NCBI RefSeq assembly: GCF_002893625.1
Contig: NZ_PKMZ01000012.1
Coordinates: 1-64,000, forward strand
Origin: Mangrovicella endophytica
Lineage (GTDB): Bacteria; Pseudomonadota; Alphaproteobacteria; Rhizobiales; Rhizobiaceae
Length of the DNA: 64,000 nucleotides
Direction: 5' to 3'
Shown here: one piece after another, positions 17,747-26,784 of the stretch
Position numbering within the stretch: the stretch's first letter is position 1
Layout of the letters: every line of letters starts with the position of its first letter
Notes under the pieces: generated by a model
Told to the model about the DNA's origin: nothing
What the model saw: only the letters and a program-made list of their open reading frames with translations
Databases searched by the model: none
Program-made: the position numbers and the translations under genes

Positions 17747-18352
17747 TCAGCCGAAGGTCCGGATCGCCAGTGCGATCCGGGCCGCGCAGGTCCAGACGCA
17801 CATCGCGGTGAAGACTGCGGCGAGCACCGGAAAATGCGCCGGGAACAGGCAGGCGAGCACAAAGACGAGAAGCGTCTCGCTCCCTTCGGCGAGCCCGGTG
17901 GTGAAGTAGAAGGATTTCGGCCCGCGCGGCGAAGCGCTCAATCGGCGTTTCTCGGCCATGACAGCGAAGGCAAGGAAGCTCGCGCAGTTGGCATAGAAGC
18001 TCGTCAAGAGCATCGCTGCCGGCAAGGCGTTGCGGTCGGGATCAAGCACGGCGAAGGCAAGCGGGATCGCGCCGTAGAAGATGTAGTCGAAGACGATGTC
18101 GAGATAGCCGCCGAGGTCGGTCGGCCCACGGCGCCGTGCCAGCGCACCGTCGAGCCCGTCGGCGAGGCGCGAGAGAAGAATGAGCACCAGGCCGGCCAGC
18201 AGCCAGCCGGATGCGATCGACCCCGCGGCGGCGAGCCCGAGCGCCAACCCGCCGGCGGTGACGGCATTGGCTGAAATTCTCCGGCGGTCCAATGTCGAGG
18301 CGAGCGCCGCCAGCGCAGGATCGATCCGCCGTTTCAGAACACCGTCCAGCAT
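17747..18352 (-). CDS. CDP-alcohol phosphatidyltransferase family protein
   Basis: A 201-residue polytopic membrane enzyme that moves a phosphatidyl group from CDP-diacylglycerol to an alcohol. The catalytic motif is visible as RLADGLDGALARRRGPTDLG followed by YLDIVFDY (D-G-x2-A-R, then G, D and D). About six hydrophobic segments follow. It is convergent with metZ, 19 bases apart, and diverges from apaG. The alcohol acceptor (glycerol phosphate, inositol, serine or other) cannot be assigned. Confidence 0.88.
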   Translation of the reverse strand: MLDGVLKRRIDPALAALASTLDRRRISANAVTAGGLALGLAAAGSIASGWLLAGLVLILLSRLADGLDGALARRRGPTDLGGYLDIVFDYIFYGAIPLAFAVLDPDRNALPAAMLLTSFYANCASFLAFAVMAEKRRLSASPRGPKSFYFTTGLAEGSETLLVFVLACLFPAHFPVLAAVFTAMCVWTCAARIALAIRTFG

Positions 18353-18439
18353 ATAAGCCGCCTTCCCTGCCGCGCGTTGACCGCCGCATCATCTGCCGCG
18401 ATAACAGGGCCAACCCCGCGCTGAGCCGGACCAGGACCC

Positions 18440-18832
18440 ATGTACAAGGCGACGACGCGCAACATCACAGTGACGGTCACCCCGTCCTTTCTGGAAGAGC
18501 AGTCGCAGCCGGAGGACGGGCGCTGGGTCTGGGCCTACACTGTCGAGATCGACAATGGCAGCCGCGATACCGTGCAGTTGCGCTCGCGCTACTGGCAGAT
18601 CACCGATGCGCAGGGCCATGTCGAAGAGGTTGAGGGTGCCGGCGTCGTCGGCGAGCAGCCGATCCTGTCACCCGGCGACAGCTTCACCTACACATCGGGC
18701 TGCCCGCTGCGGACGTCCTCCGGCATCATGCGCGGGCACTACCGGATGCAGAAGCCGGATGGCAGCACCTTCACCGTCGAAATCCCGGCCTTTTCGCTCG
18801 ACGTGCCGGCGCGCCAGCGCGTCCTCAACTGA
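18440..18832 (+). CDS. apaG: ApaG family protein
   Basis: A 130-residue protein with a fibronectin-III-like fold; genetically linked with Co2+ resistance and Ap4A metabolism in enterobacteria, but its biochemical role is not settled. Family signatures are complete: [64 protein letters not shown] and GIMRGHYRM. The ATG at 18440 is the natural start and gives the usual length. Divergent from the phosphatidyltransferase gene. Confidence 0.95.
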   Translation: MYKATTRNITVTVTPSFLEEQSQPEDGRWVWAYTVEIDNGSRDTVQLRSRYWQITDAQGHVEEVEGAGVVGEQPILSPGDSFTYTSGCPLRTSSGIMRGHYRMQKPDGSTFTVEIPAFSLDVPARQRVLN

Positions 18833-18922
18833 GTGGCAGCCGGCGTCGCCCTTATCAACTCAGCGGCGACAGGGCGGCCGTCTGAGACGAAGCAAGACGG
18901 TCTGCCGGCCGCACCACCGGCT

Positions 18923-19873
18923 TCAGAAGGTCTCGGTCTCGTCGCCTGGCAGTAGCGGCGCCGCCATTGGTGATGCGGCTGTCACGGTGCCGCCGAGATA
19001 GCGGTCGATCAGCTGCGTCGCATAGGCATCGCGTGCCCGGCCGGTGACCCCGCCCATCACCACGACGATGATGCTGCGTCCGCCACGGCGCGCCGAGGCC
19101 ACGAGGTGGAAGCCGGAATCGCGGATATAGCCGGTCTTCATGCCGTCGACGCCTTCGACCCTGCCGAGCAGCTTGTTGGTGGCCTTGAAGGTGCGGCCGC
19201 CATACTGGAACGACGTGACGCTGAAGAACGGCAGGAACTGCGGAAAGCGGCTGCGCAGCGCCCGGGCGAGGATCGCCATGTCGTGGGCGGTGGAGATCTG
19301 GCGCGGATCCGGCAGACCCGACGGATTGACGAACTGCGTGCGCATCATGCCGAGCTGGCGTGCCTTGGCGGTCATCCGCACGGCGAAGGCCTGTTCCGAG
19401 CCGCCGAGGTTTTCCGCAATCGCTGTCGCGACATCGTTGGCGGAGCGCACCGCAACGGCCTGGATGGCATCGCGCACCCGCAGCCGCGTGCCGGCCTTGG
19501 CACCGAGCTTCGAAGGCGGCTTGGATGCCGCGTTCTCGGAGATCAAGAGGTCGCCGTCGAGCGAGGCGCGGCCGCTCGCGATCGCCTCGAAGAGCAGATA
19601 GAGCGTCATCATCTTGGTCAGCGACGCTGGGTAGCGCAGTGCGTCGGCATTCTCGGCAAACAGCGTCGCGCCGTTCGTTGCATCGACCACGTAGGTCGCG
19701 GGCGCCCTCACCTCCGGCTGGCCCACGAGCGGCGGATAAGGACGGGTGCTCGAGGAGAGGCCGGCGGAGGTCAGCTCCGTCGACTGGCAGGCAGCGAGCG
19801 CCACACAAAGCGCGACCGACAGCAGGCGACTGGCCTTCGACAGAAGCGATCGGCCCGATGAAGTGCTTGTCAT
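18923..19873 (-). CDS. D-alanyl-D-alanine carboxypeptidase (PBP5/6 type), possible lipoprotein
   Basis: Serine peptidase S11 that trims the terminal D-Ala of peptidoglycan side chains in the periplasm. The three penicillin-binding motifs are present: SxxK as ASLTKMM (Ser84, Lys87), SAN in RSANDVATAIAE, and KTG in MKTGYIRDSG. Length 316. The signal region ends with ALAAC, a good lipobox with Cys at residue 29, so it may be a lipoprotein; most PBP5-type enzymes instead use a C-terminal amphipathic helix, which I do not see here (the protein ends soon after the KTG domain). Convergent with apaG. Confidence 0.92.
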   Translation of the reverse strand: MTSTSSGRSLLSKASRLLSVALCVALAACQSTELTSAGLSSSTRPYPPLVGQPEVRAPATYVVDATNGATLFAENADALRYPASLTKMMTLYLLFEAIASGRASLDGDLLISENAASKPPSKLGAKAGTRLRVRDAIQAVAVRSANDVATAIAENLGGSEQAFAVRMTAKARQLGMMRTQFVNPSGLPDPRQISTAHDMAILARALRSRFPQFLPFFSVTSFQYGGRTFKATNKLLGRVEGVDGMKTGYIRDSGFHLVASARRGGRSIIVVVMGGVTGRARDAYATQLIDRYLGGTVTAASPMAAPLLPGDETETF

Positions 19874-19988
19874 CGTTGGCAGTCTCCGGTGCTACCGCGC
19901 TTGTCCGCAGCCGATCAGGCGGAGCGGAGAGCCGCGCGCGGCCCTTCGCCCAATCCAGTAGAGCTGGTTCTGGCTGCTGAAGGTTCTA

Positions 19989-20017
19989 GCCGCAAGGTCC
20001 TTAGCAAAGCTTGCGGC
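19989..20017 (-). terminator. Hairpin after hslO
   Basis: GCCGCAAG at 19989-19996 and CTTGCGGC at 20010-20017 are exact complements with a 13-base loop, 12 bases beyond the hslO stop. No T run, so strength is uncertain. Confidence 0.45.
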
Positions 20018-20028
20018 GGGTGGTCGCG

Positions 20029-21027
20029 TCAGCTCTTGGCGAATTCGGCGGGATCGAACTCGTAATGTTCGCTGCAGAATTCGCAGGTCACGGCGATACG
20101 GCCATCCTCGATGCTGTCGGCGATCTCCTCGGCGGAGAAGCTCGACAGCACCTCCTTGATCTTGTCGCGTGAGCAGGAGCAGTCGTCCTCCACGCGGTTC
20201 GCGGGGAAGACGCGCACGCCGCGCTCATGGAACAGGCGAAAGAGCAGCCGCTCCACACCGACATCCGGGTCGGCAAGTTCGGAGGGTTCGACGGTGTCGA
20301 CCAGCGCACGCACCTCCAGCCAGGCATCGTCCGGCTCCAGCGCCAATCCCTCGCCCAGATGCGCCGGTGCATCGCCGCCCGGAAGGTCCGGCAGGCGCAT
20401 GCGTTCCGGTGCATCGGGGAGGAACTGCGCGATCATCCCGCCGGCGCGCCAGCCCTCCTGGAAGCCGCCGCCCTCGGCGCGGCGCGCAATGCGTGCCACG
20501 GCTAGCTTGACCGTCGTCGGGATCTGCTCGGATTGGCGGAAATAGGCTTCCGCGACGTCTTCCATCGACCCGCCGCTGAGTTCCACGATGCCCTGGTAGC
20601 GCTGCATATGGGCGCCCTGATCGACCGTGAAGGCCATAACGCCGGTGCCCAGCAAATCCTGCGAGGAGACGCGCCCGGCCGCACTCGCTTCCGCCAGCCG
20701 GTCCGCATCGAACCTGGCATAGGCGCGCACGGCGGACGGCGTCGCGAAGTCAACGACGAGGAGGTCCACCGGACCGTTCGTCTTCGTCTGCGCGATGAAC
20801 TTGCCGTCGAACTTCAGCGATGTTCCGAGCAGCACGGTCAGCACGATCATCTCGGCGAGTAGCCGCGAGACCGGCTCTGGATAGGCGTGCCGGTCGAGAA
20901 TGTGGTCGAGCATGGTGCCGAGCTGCACCGCCCGGCCGCGCGCATCCAGCGCCTCCACCGCGAACGGCACCACCGCATCGTCGCCGGCGAAATCGAACTC
21001 GCCGAGGACCGGCTGCAGATCAGCCAT
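20029..21027 (-). CDS. hslO: Hsp33 redox-regulated chaperone
   Basis: Cytoplasmic holdase switched on by oxidation and heat. The 332-residue sequence has the Hsp33 body ([20 protein letters not shown], then [20 protein letters not shown]) and the C-terminal zinc-binding redox switch with CSC (DCSCSRDKI) and CEFC, the four cysteines that bind zinc when reduced. ATG at 21027 overlaps the end of argF by 8 bases, so it is probably translated by coupling. The longer frame to 21057 only re-reads argF. Placement after argF is usual in Hyphomicrobiales. Confidence 0.96.
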   Translation of the reverse strand: MADLQPVLGEFDFAGDDAVVPFAVEALDARGRAVQLGTMLDHILDRHAYPEPVSRLLAEMIVLTVLLGTSLKFDGKFIAQTKTNGPVDLLVVDFATPSAVRAYARFDADRLAEASAAGRVSSQDLLGTGVMAFTVDQGAHMQRYQGIVELSGGSMEDVAEAYFRQSEQIPTTVKLAVARIARRAEGGGFQEGWRAGGMIAQFLPDAPERMRLPDLPGGDAPAHLGEGLALEPDDAWLEVRALVDTVEPSELADPDVGVERLLFRLFHERGVRVFPANRVEDDCSCSRDKIKEVLSSFSAEEIADSIEDGRIAVTCEFCSEHYEFDPAEFAKS

Positions 21028-21946
21028 GGGCAGGCACCTCGCCGAAGCACCAGGCAAGGATGGATTTCTGGGCGTGGAGCCGGTTCTCAGCCTCGTCGAA
21101 GACGACGGACTGCGGACCGTCGATCACGGCGTCGGTGACCTCCTCGCCGCGATGGGCCGGAAGACAATGCATGAAGAGCGCCTCGGGCTTGGCATGACGC
21201 ATCAGGCGTTCGTTGACCTGATACGGCATGAAGACGTTGTGGCCGCGCGCGGTCGACTCGCGGCCCATGGACACCCAGGTGTCGGTCACGACGCAATCGG
21301 CGCCGGTGACCGCCTCAACCGGGTCGCCGGTAAGTAGGATCGAGGCCCCGTCCTTGCGAGCCCGGGCGACGTGGCGCATGTCCGGCTCGGAGCCTTCGGG
21401 CGTTGCGATGCGAAGCGCAAAGCCGAACCGGGCCGATGCCTCGACCAGCGAGGCCAGCACGTTGTTGCCGTCGCCGCTCCAGGCGAAGGTCTTTCCGGCC
21501 AGTGGTCCGCGCTTCTCCTCGAAGGTGAGGAGATCGGCCATGATCTGGCAGGGATGCGTCTCGTCGGTCAGCCCGTTGATCACCGGCACGGTGGCATATT
21601 CGGCGAGCTCGCTGAGGCGGCTATGCGCCGTGGTGCGGATCATGATCGCATCGACGAAGCGCGACAGGACGCGCGCCGTATCCGCGATCGTCTCGCTGCG
21701 GCCGAGCTGCATCTCGGTGCCGGAGAGGAACAGCGTCTCGCCGCCGAGCTGGCGCATGGCGACGTCGAAGGAGACGCGGGTGCGCGTCGAGGGCTTCTCG
21801 AAGATCATCGCGAGAACCCGTCCCTCCAGGGGGCGTGGTCCGGCCCTGCCGGCCGCCTTGCGGGCGAGGGCATCGCTCATGATCGCCCGCAGCTCGCCGG
21901 GCTCCAGCGCGGCGATGTCGAGGAAGTGCTTGGGACCAGCCGTCAT
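21020..21946 (-). CDS. argF: Ornithine carbamoyltransferase
   Basis: Makes citrulline from ornithine and carbamoyl phosphate, the sixth step of arginine synthesis. Carbamoyl-phosphate motif [17 protein letters not shown] near residue 53, the [11 protein letters not shown] segment, the ornithine-side VTDTWVSMG, and the [11 protein letters not shown] loop are all intact. Length 308 is standard. ATG at 21946, 10 bases after the argD stop at 21957, and the 3' end overlaps hslO, so argD-argF-hslO is one transcript. Confidence 0.97.
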   Translation of the reverse strand: MTAGPKHFLDIAALEPGELRAIMSDALARKAAGRAGPRPLEGRVLAMIFEKPSTRTRVSFDVAMRQLGGETLFLSGTEMQLGRSETIADTARVLSRFVDAIMIRTTAHSRLSELAEYATVPVINGLTDETHPCQIMADLLTFEEKRGPLAGKTFAWSGDGNNVLASLVEASARFGFALRIATPEGSEPDMRHVARARKDGASILLTGDPVEAVTGADCVVTDTWVSMGRESTARGHNVFMPYQVNERLMRHAKPEALFMHCLPAHRGEEVTDAVIDGPQSVVFDEAENRLHAQKSILAWCFGEVPAHG

Positions 21947-21956
21947 CGAACCGTCC

Positions 21957-23171
21957 TCAGGCGCTCTTGCGCGCCGCGCCGGGCGACAGCTCGGCCACCG
22001 CGGCTTCGATGCGCTCCATGCCCTCGCGCATCTCGTCCGCCGTCAGGATCAACGGCGGCAGCAGGCGCACGACATTGTCGCCGGCCATGACGGCCAGAAG
22101 CCCGTTGGCGCGCAGCTCCTGCACGAGGAGGGAGTTCGGGACCTTGGCCTTGAGGCCGATGAGCAGGCCGGTGCCGCGGACCTCCTCGATCACGTCGGGA
22201 TAGCGGTCGGCCAGCGAGGCGAGCGATTGCTTGAACAGGATCGCGGTGTCGCGCACATGCTCCAGGAAGCCGTCGGCGAGGACGACGTCGAGAACCGCGT
22301 TACCGACCGCCATGGCAAGCGGGTTGCCGCCATAGGTCGTCCCGTGCGTTCCCGCCGTCATGCCCTTGGCCGCTTCCTCCGTGGCGAGACAGACGCCCAT
22401 CGGGAAGCCACCGCCGATGCCCTTGGCGGAGGCCAGGATGTCCGGCACGGCGCCGCAAGCTTCATAGGCATAGAGCGTGCCGGTGCGTCCGACGCCGGTC
22501 TGCACCTCGTCGAAGATCAGGAGCAGACCGTTTTCGTCACAGATCGTGCGCAGCGCCCGCAGGAACTCCGGCGGGACGACGCGCACGCCGCCCTCCCCCT
22601 GCACCGGCTCGATCAGGATCGCGGCGGTTTCGGGCGTGATGGCGGCGCGCACGGCGTCGAGATCACCGAACGGCACCTGGTCGAAGCCCTGCACCTTCGG
22701 GCCGAATCCTTCGAGATATTTCGCCTGGCCGCCGGCGGCGATGGTCGCCAGCGTGCGGCCGTGGAAGGCGCCCTCGAAGGTGATGATGCCGTAGCGCTCG
22801 GGATGCCCGGAGACATACTGGTAGCGGCGCGCAGTCTTGATCGCGCATTCCAACGCCTCGGCGCCGGAATTGGTGAAGAAGGCGCGGTCCGCGAAGGTGA
22901 CGGCGGTGAGCCGCTCGCCGAGCCGCTCCTGCCCCGGGATCTGGAAGAGATTGGAGACGTGCCAGAGCTTGTCGGCCTGCTCCTTCAGCGCCGCAACGAG
23001 ATGCGGATGGGCGTGGCCGAGCGAGCTGACCGCAACGCCGCCGGCGAAATCCATGTAGCGTCGGCCGTCTCGCGCAATCAGCCAGACACCTTCGCCGCGC
23101 TCGAAGGAGAGTTCGGCGCGTGCATAAGTCTGGTAGAGGGACGATGAGGAGCCGGCGTTGGATGCTGACAT
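21957..23171 (-). CDS. argD: Acetylornithine aminotransferase
   Basis: PLP-dependent class III aminotransferase of 404 residues that makes N-acetylornithine; some family members also serve lysine synthesis. Features: [44 protein letters not shown], the PLP-binding aspartate in [12 protein letters not shown] and the Schiff-base Lys in [13 protein letters not shown]. First gene of argD-argF-hslO. A hairpin sits in its leader at 23220-23242, 49 bases before the start codon. Confidence 0.95.
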   Translation of the reverse strand: MSASNAGSSSSLYQTYARAELSFERGEGVWLIARDGRRYMDFAGGVAVSSLGHAHPHLVAALKEQADKLWHVSNLFQIPGQERLGERLTAVTFADRAFFTNSGAEALECAIKTARRYQYVSGHPERYGIITFEGAFHGRTLATIAAGGQAKYLEGFGPKVQGFDQVPFGDLDAVRAAITPETAAILIEPVQGEGGVRVVPPEFLRALRTICDENGLLLIFDEVQTGVGRTGTLYAYEACGAVPDILASAKGIGGGFPMGVCLATEEAAKGMTAGTHGTTYGGNPLAMAVGNAVLDVVLADGFLEHVRDTAILFKQSLASLADRYPDVIEEVRGTGLLIGLKAKVPNSLLVQELRANGLLAVMAGDNVVRLLPPLILTADEMREGMERIEAAVAELSPGAARKSA

Positions 23172-23219
23172 GGCGTTCGACTTTGCTGAGGCCCGGCTGG
23201 GCCGCTTCCGGAAACGTCA

Positions 23220-23242
23220 AAGCCTGCCGTTGAGGCAGGCTT
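23220..23242 (-). promoter_or_regulatory. Hairpin in the argD leader
   Basis: AAGCCTGCC and GGCAGGCTT are exact 9-base complements around a 5-base loop. On the minus strand it is followed by TTGACG, too few T for a strong terminator. It could be part of an attenuator or an mRNA stabiliser. No arginine-repressor box was recognised. Confidence 0.4.
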
Positions 23243-23382
23243 CGTTCGGCTGGTCTGCGCAGTGAGGCGAGTTCTATACCACGCGCGCGGCGCGCCATGT
23301 CAATGAATGCGGGCGGGGTCGGCCGCAGGAAGGTTCGGCGACACGCCGTAGCGTCAGCCCAGCCGCATCGAAATGCGATATC

Positions 23383-23572
23383 GAATCAGGATTGCGTCAC
23401 AAGCTGGGGAAAAGCGCAAATTCGATTCCGTCAAGCTTGTGCGACTCTTGTCACGGAGTCAGCGCATGCGCTAAATTCCTTAACGTACTAGATTTCGTGC
23501 GGCGGACCCTGGTTCATCAATAGATGTAGTGCACATCCCTCGACAGGCGCTGTCGTGGGCGTGAAAGGATTC
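23383..23572. promoter_or_regulatory. gcrA upstream region with five GANTC sites
   Basis: GANTC, the CcrM methylation site, occurs at 23383-23387, 23424-23428, 23443-23447, 23456-23460 and 23568-23572. Four of them fall within 78 bases. A perfect 12-base palindrome, AGCGCATGCGCT, is at 23461-23472, followed by TTAACG. GcrA acts at promoters carrying methylated GANTC, so this fits auto- or cell-cycle control of gcrA. It also faces the argD promoter. Confidence 0.6.
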
Positions 23573-23605
23573 CGGCGGGCCGCACCCAGGACTTAGGAGC
23601 TTCCC

Positions 23606-24157
23606 ATGAGCTGGAACGACGAACGCGTCGATCTCTTGCGGCGACTCTGGACCGAAGGCCTCAGTGCCAGCCAGATCGCCGACAGGCTGGGCGGCGGCGT
23701 CAGCCGCAATGCCGTAATCGGCAAGGTGCACCGCCTCAAGCTGGAGTCGCGCGGCAAGTCCACCGTCTCGGCACCGGCCGTGTCAACGGCCGCCGAAGTG
23801 GTGGCAGCTGAGGCCGTTACGGAAGTCGTTGAGGTGATCGTGCCGGCGCGGGTCGTCGCGGCTCAGCCGGTGATGCGCTCCATCACCCGCACGGTCGGCG
23901 CAACGGCGCTGAAGATGGAGCCGGTGCTGGTGCCGGTCGTGGCCGAGCCGCAGCGCCAGCCGGGCGAGGTGGTTCCGATCTCGCGCAACCTGACGCTCGT
24001 CCAGCTGACCGACCGCACCTGCAAGTGGCCGCTCGGCGATCCGCTCTCGGCTGATTTTCGCTTCTGCGGCTGCGCGTCGGGCGACAGCTCGCCCTACTGC
24101 TCCTATCATTCCAAGCTCGCCTTCCAGCCGGTCTCCGAGCGGCGCCGCGCCCGCTGA
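23606..24157 (+). CDS. gcrA: GcrA cell-cycle regulator
   Basis: Sigma70-binding transcription factor of alphaproteobacteria that activates genes whose promoters carry methylated GANTC sites. The N terminus is diagnostic: MSWNDERVDLLRRLWTEGLS, then ASQIADRLGGGVSRNAVIGK (helix-turn-helix). The C-terminal sigma-binding part ends with LTDRTCKWPLGDP and FCGCASGDSSPYCSYHSKLA. The middle (residues 55-125) is a Val/Ala-rich linker. Length 183. The ATG at 23606 follows TAGGAG. It is upstream of phoR by 41 bases but has its own GANTC-rich promoter region. Confidence 0.97.
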   Translation: MSWNDERVDLLRRLWTEGLSASQIADRLGGGVSRNAVIGKVHRLKLESRGKSTVSAPAVSTAAEVVAAEAVTEVVEVIVPARVVAAQPVMRSITRTVGATALKMEPVLVPVVAEPQRQPGEVVPISRNLTLVQLTDRTCKWPLGDPLSADFRFCGCASGDSSPYCSYHSKLAFQPVSERRRAR

Positions 24158-24198
24158 ACAGCTCACGGCGGTCCGATCTCGATTGCGGAGCGCCGATC

Positions 24199-25491
24199 AT
24201 GCCCTCTAGGCGCACAGGTGTGACGACGAGTGACGGCTCCGACAACCGTCGCGTCGTTCCGGCGACGCGGGTCGCCGTTGCAGCCGTTGTCGGCTTCGGC
24301 ATCGTCATACTGCTTGAGCCATCCATCGGATGGAAAGCGCTGGCGGGCCTGGTTGCTCTCGCGATCATCTGCCTGCTGCCACAGCGCCCGCGTCCGCCGA
24401 AGGCACTTCGTGATCCTCAAAGCCGGACGACGCCCACCTGGCCCGATGACGGCGTGAAGGCAGCCGTCGAGGCGCTGCCGGACCCCGCCTTCGTGCTCGG
24501 TCGCGACCTGACGCTGCGCTATCGCAATGCCGTCTCGGCCGTCGCCTTCGGGCCGCTGACCATGGGCGATCCGGTTGCGCTCCGCTTCCGCTCGCCCGAG
24601 TTCCTGGCCGCGATCGAAGCGGCGGCCGCAAGCCAGTCCGGCGGCTCGGCCCTCTATGACGAGAAGCGGCCGGTGGAGCGTCACTGGGAGGCGCAGATCG
24701 CTCCCATTCCAGCCGCGGGCAGCGCTGCGCCCCACTTCTTCCTGCTGCTCTTCCGAGACCGCACCGCCGAGCGGCGGGTAGAGCGGATGCGCACCGACTT
24801 CGTGGCCAATGCCAGCCATGAGCTGCGCACGCCCCTCGCCTCCCTGATCGGCTTCATCGAAACGCTGCAAGGACCCGCTAAGGGAGACGCGGCGGCGCGC
24901 GAGCGCTTCCTCGGCATCATGCGGGAGCAGGCGGCGCGGATGTCGCGGCTGATCGACGACCTCCTGTCGCTGTCGCGCATCGAAATGAAGCGCAACGTGC
25001 CTCTGACGGCCCATGTCGATCTCGGCGCCATCCTGGCCAAGGTCCGGGAGCAGATGGCGCCGCTGGCCGCCGAGCTCGGCGTCACCATCGACTATACGCC
25101 CTCCGACAGGCACTGGACCGTTGCAGGCGACACGGACGAACTGATGCAGGTCTTCGCCAACCTCGTCGAGAATGCCTGCAAATATGGCGAGAGCGGCAAG
25201 CGGGTGGTCCTGCATCTGTCCGAGGGTGTTGAAGGCGGCCGCGCCTTCATCGATGCCTCGGTGCAGGACTTCGGCCCCGGCATTCCGCCGCAGCACGTGC
25301 CGCGCCTCACCGAGCGCTTCTACCGCGTCGACGTCGGCAACTCCCGCGCCAAGCGCGGCACCGGGCTTGGCCTGTCGATCGTGCGCAACCTGCTGTTGCG
25401 CCACCGTGCCCGACTCCTCATCGTTTCCGAGCCGGGACAGGGCTCGACCTTCACCGCACGATTCCCGGCGATCGGCGCAACAGTCGATTGA
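24199..25491 (+). CDS. phoR: Phosphate-regulon sensor histidine kinase
   Basis: Membrane histidine kinase of 430 residues that phosphorylates PhoB when phosphate is scarce. One or two helices at about 24-62, a PAS-like domain at about 90-195, the H box NASHELRTPLASLIGF (His near residue 213), N box VENACKYGE, G boxes DFGPGIPP and GTGLGLSIV, with the F box between. The assignment to PhoR rather than another kinase rests on its place directly before pstSCAB-phoU-phoB. ATG at 24199 fits. PstS follows after a 165-base gap with a possible Pho box. Confidence 0.93.
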   Translation: MPSRRTGVTTSDGSDNRRVVPATRVAVAAVVGFGIVILLEPSIGWKALAGLVALAIICLLPQRPRPPKALRDPQSRTTPTWPDDGVKAAVEALPDPAFVLGRDLTLRYRNAVSAVAFGPLTMGDPVALRFRSPEFLAAIEAAAASQSGGSALYDEKRPVERHWEAQIAPIPAAGSAAPHFFLLLFRDRTAERRVERMRTDFVANASHELRTPLASLIGFIETLQGPAKGDAAARERFLGIMREQAARMSRLIDDLLSLSRIEMKRNVPLTAHVDLGAILAKVREQMAPLAAELGVTIDYTPSDRHWTVAGDTDELMQVFANLVENACKYGESGKRVVLHLSEGVEGGRAFIDASVQDFGPGIPPQHVPRLTERFYRVDVGNSRAKRGTGLGLSIVRNLLLRHRARLLIVSEPGQGSTFTARFPAIGATVD

Positions 25492-25535
25492 TCGACATAT
25501 ATGCTGTCCTATCAGTCGGTTAGCGTGTCAAAAAA

Positions 25536-25553
25536 CTGCAACGGGTCTGTCAT
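25536..25553 (+). promoter_or_regulatory. Candidate Pho box ahead of pstS
   Basis: A perfect PhoB 7-base unit CTGTCAT at 25547-25553 is preceded, with the canonical 4-base spacer, by a degenerate unit CTGCAAC at 25536-25542. PhoB binds paired CTGTCAT-like direct repeats next to the -10 region, and pst genes are its classic targets. The first unit matches only 4 of 7 positions. Confidence 0.5.
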
Positions 25554-25656
25554 ATAGAGTTCTTCCAGGACCGCTAGACGAAAGCCGAACCGAGGACGCC
25601 GCTCCGGCGTGGACCTCAGGAACGGTTCGTCAACGCAACGCCTCAAGGAGCTTCCC

Positions 25657-26700
25657 GTGAGCATCTCCAAGCTTGTCGCCGGCCTCACGCTCGGCACCGC
25701 CCTCACCATCGCCGCGCAGGCGCACGCCCAGTCGGCCGACCCGATCCAGATCGCCGGATCCTCGACCGTTCTCCCCTACGCACAGATCGTCGCCGAGAAC
25801 TTCCACGAAGCCTCGCCGGACTTCCCGACCCCGGTCGTGGAATCGGGCGGCAGCTCGGCCGGCCTGAAGCAGTTCTGCCAGGGCGTCGGCCCGGACCAGA
25901 TCGACATCGCGAACGCCTCGCGTCCGATCAAGGAGTCCGAGGTCGAGACCTGCAAGAAGAACGGCGTGACCGACATCCAGGAGGTCAAGTTCGGCTATGA
26001 CGGCATCGTCTTCGCGACGGATGCTGGCGGCCCGGACTTCAAGCTGACGCCGGCGATCGTCTTCAAGGCGCTCGGTGCGAAGTCGGTCGTCGACGGTAAG
26101 GTCGTGGACAATCCGGCCAAGACCTGGGCCGATGTCGACGCCTCGCTCCCGGCATGGAACATCGCCGCCTACATCCCGGGCGAGAAGCACGGCACCCGCG
26201 AAGTCTTCGCCGAGAAGCTCCTTGCGGCCGGCTGTGAAGAGACCGGCGCCAAGGAAGCCTTCGCCAAGTCCGGCATGGACGAGAAGGCCGCTGCGGCTCA
26301 GTGCATGCAGGTCCGCAAGGACGGCGCCGCGGCCGAGATCGACGGCGACTACACCGAGACGCTTGCTCGCATCGACGCCAACAAGCAGGGCGTTGGCGTC
26401 TTCGGCCTCGCCTTCTACGAGCAGAACCAGGACAAGCTGAAGGTCGCGACCATCAACGACGTCGTGCCGTCGGTCGAGACCATCTCCTCCGGCAAGTACC
26501 CGGTGTCGCGCCCTCTCTTCTTCTACGTCAAGAAGGCGCATGTCGGCGTGGTCCCGGGCCTTTCCGAGTATGTCGACTTCTTCCTCTCCGAGCAGATGAT
26601 CGGCAATGACGGTCCGCTCGCCGAGTACGGTCTCGTGCCGGCTCCGGATGCCGAGCGCGAAGAGTTCCGCCAGGCCTTCTCGGCCGGGAAGACGATGTAA
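25657..26700 (+). CDS. pstS: Phosphate ABC transporter substrate-binding protein
   Basis: Periplasmic high-affinity phosphate binder, 347 residues with signal peptide (ISKLVAGLTLGTALTIAAQA, cleavage after AHA). Phosphate-site segments: IAGSSTVLPYAQ, ESGGSSAGLKQFC, ANASRPIKESE, and GEKHGTREVF. The start is GTG at 25657: AAGGAG lies 6 bases before it and the signal peptide begins there, while the in-frame ATG at 25609 lacks a ribosome site. First gene of pstSCAB, separated from pstC by a strong terminator, which would give PstS in excess over the membrane parts. Confidence 0.96.
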   Translation: MSISKLVAGLTLGTALTIAAQAHAQSADPIQIAGSSTVLPYAQIVAENFHEASPDFPTPVVESGGSSAGLKQFCQGVGPDQIDIANASRPIKESEVETCKKNGVTDIQEVKFGYDGIVFATDAGGPDFKLTPAIVFKALGAKSVVDGKVVDNPAKTWADVDASLPAWNIAAYIPGEKHGTREVFAEKLLAAGCEETGAKEAFAKSGMDEKAAAAQCMQVRKDGAAAEIDGDYTETLARIDANKQGVGVFGLAFYEQNQDKLKVATINDVVPSVETISSGKYPVSRPLFFYVKKAHVGVVPGLSEYVDFFLSEQMIGNDGPLAEYGLVPAPDAEREEFRQAFSAGKTM

Positions 26701-26712
26701 GCAGTAAATTGG

Positions 26713-26738
26713 CCGGCGCCTTCGGGCGCCGGTTTTTT
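26713..26738 (+). terminator. Intrinsic terminator between pstS and pstC
   Basis: CCGGCGCC at 26713-26720, a TTCG tetraloop, GGCGCCGG at 26725-26732 and then six T. A textbook Rho-independent terminator. Read-through would supply pstC and the rest at lower level. Confidence 0.93.
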
Positions 26739-26784
26739 CTCGCAGAGCGCCACTGTTCCTTCGCGCAGCGCCAGGAGTCTACGC

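Noticed and set aside
24163-25404. A 413-codon minus-strand frame
   Set aside because: It lies antisense to phoR, whose kinase motifs are complete. No domain or ribosome site supports it.
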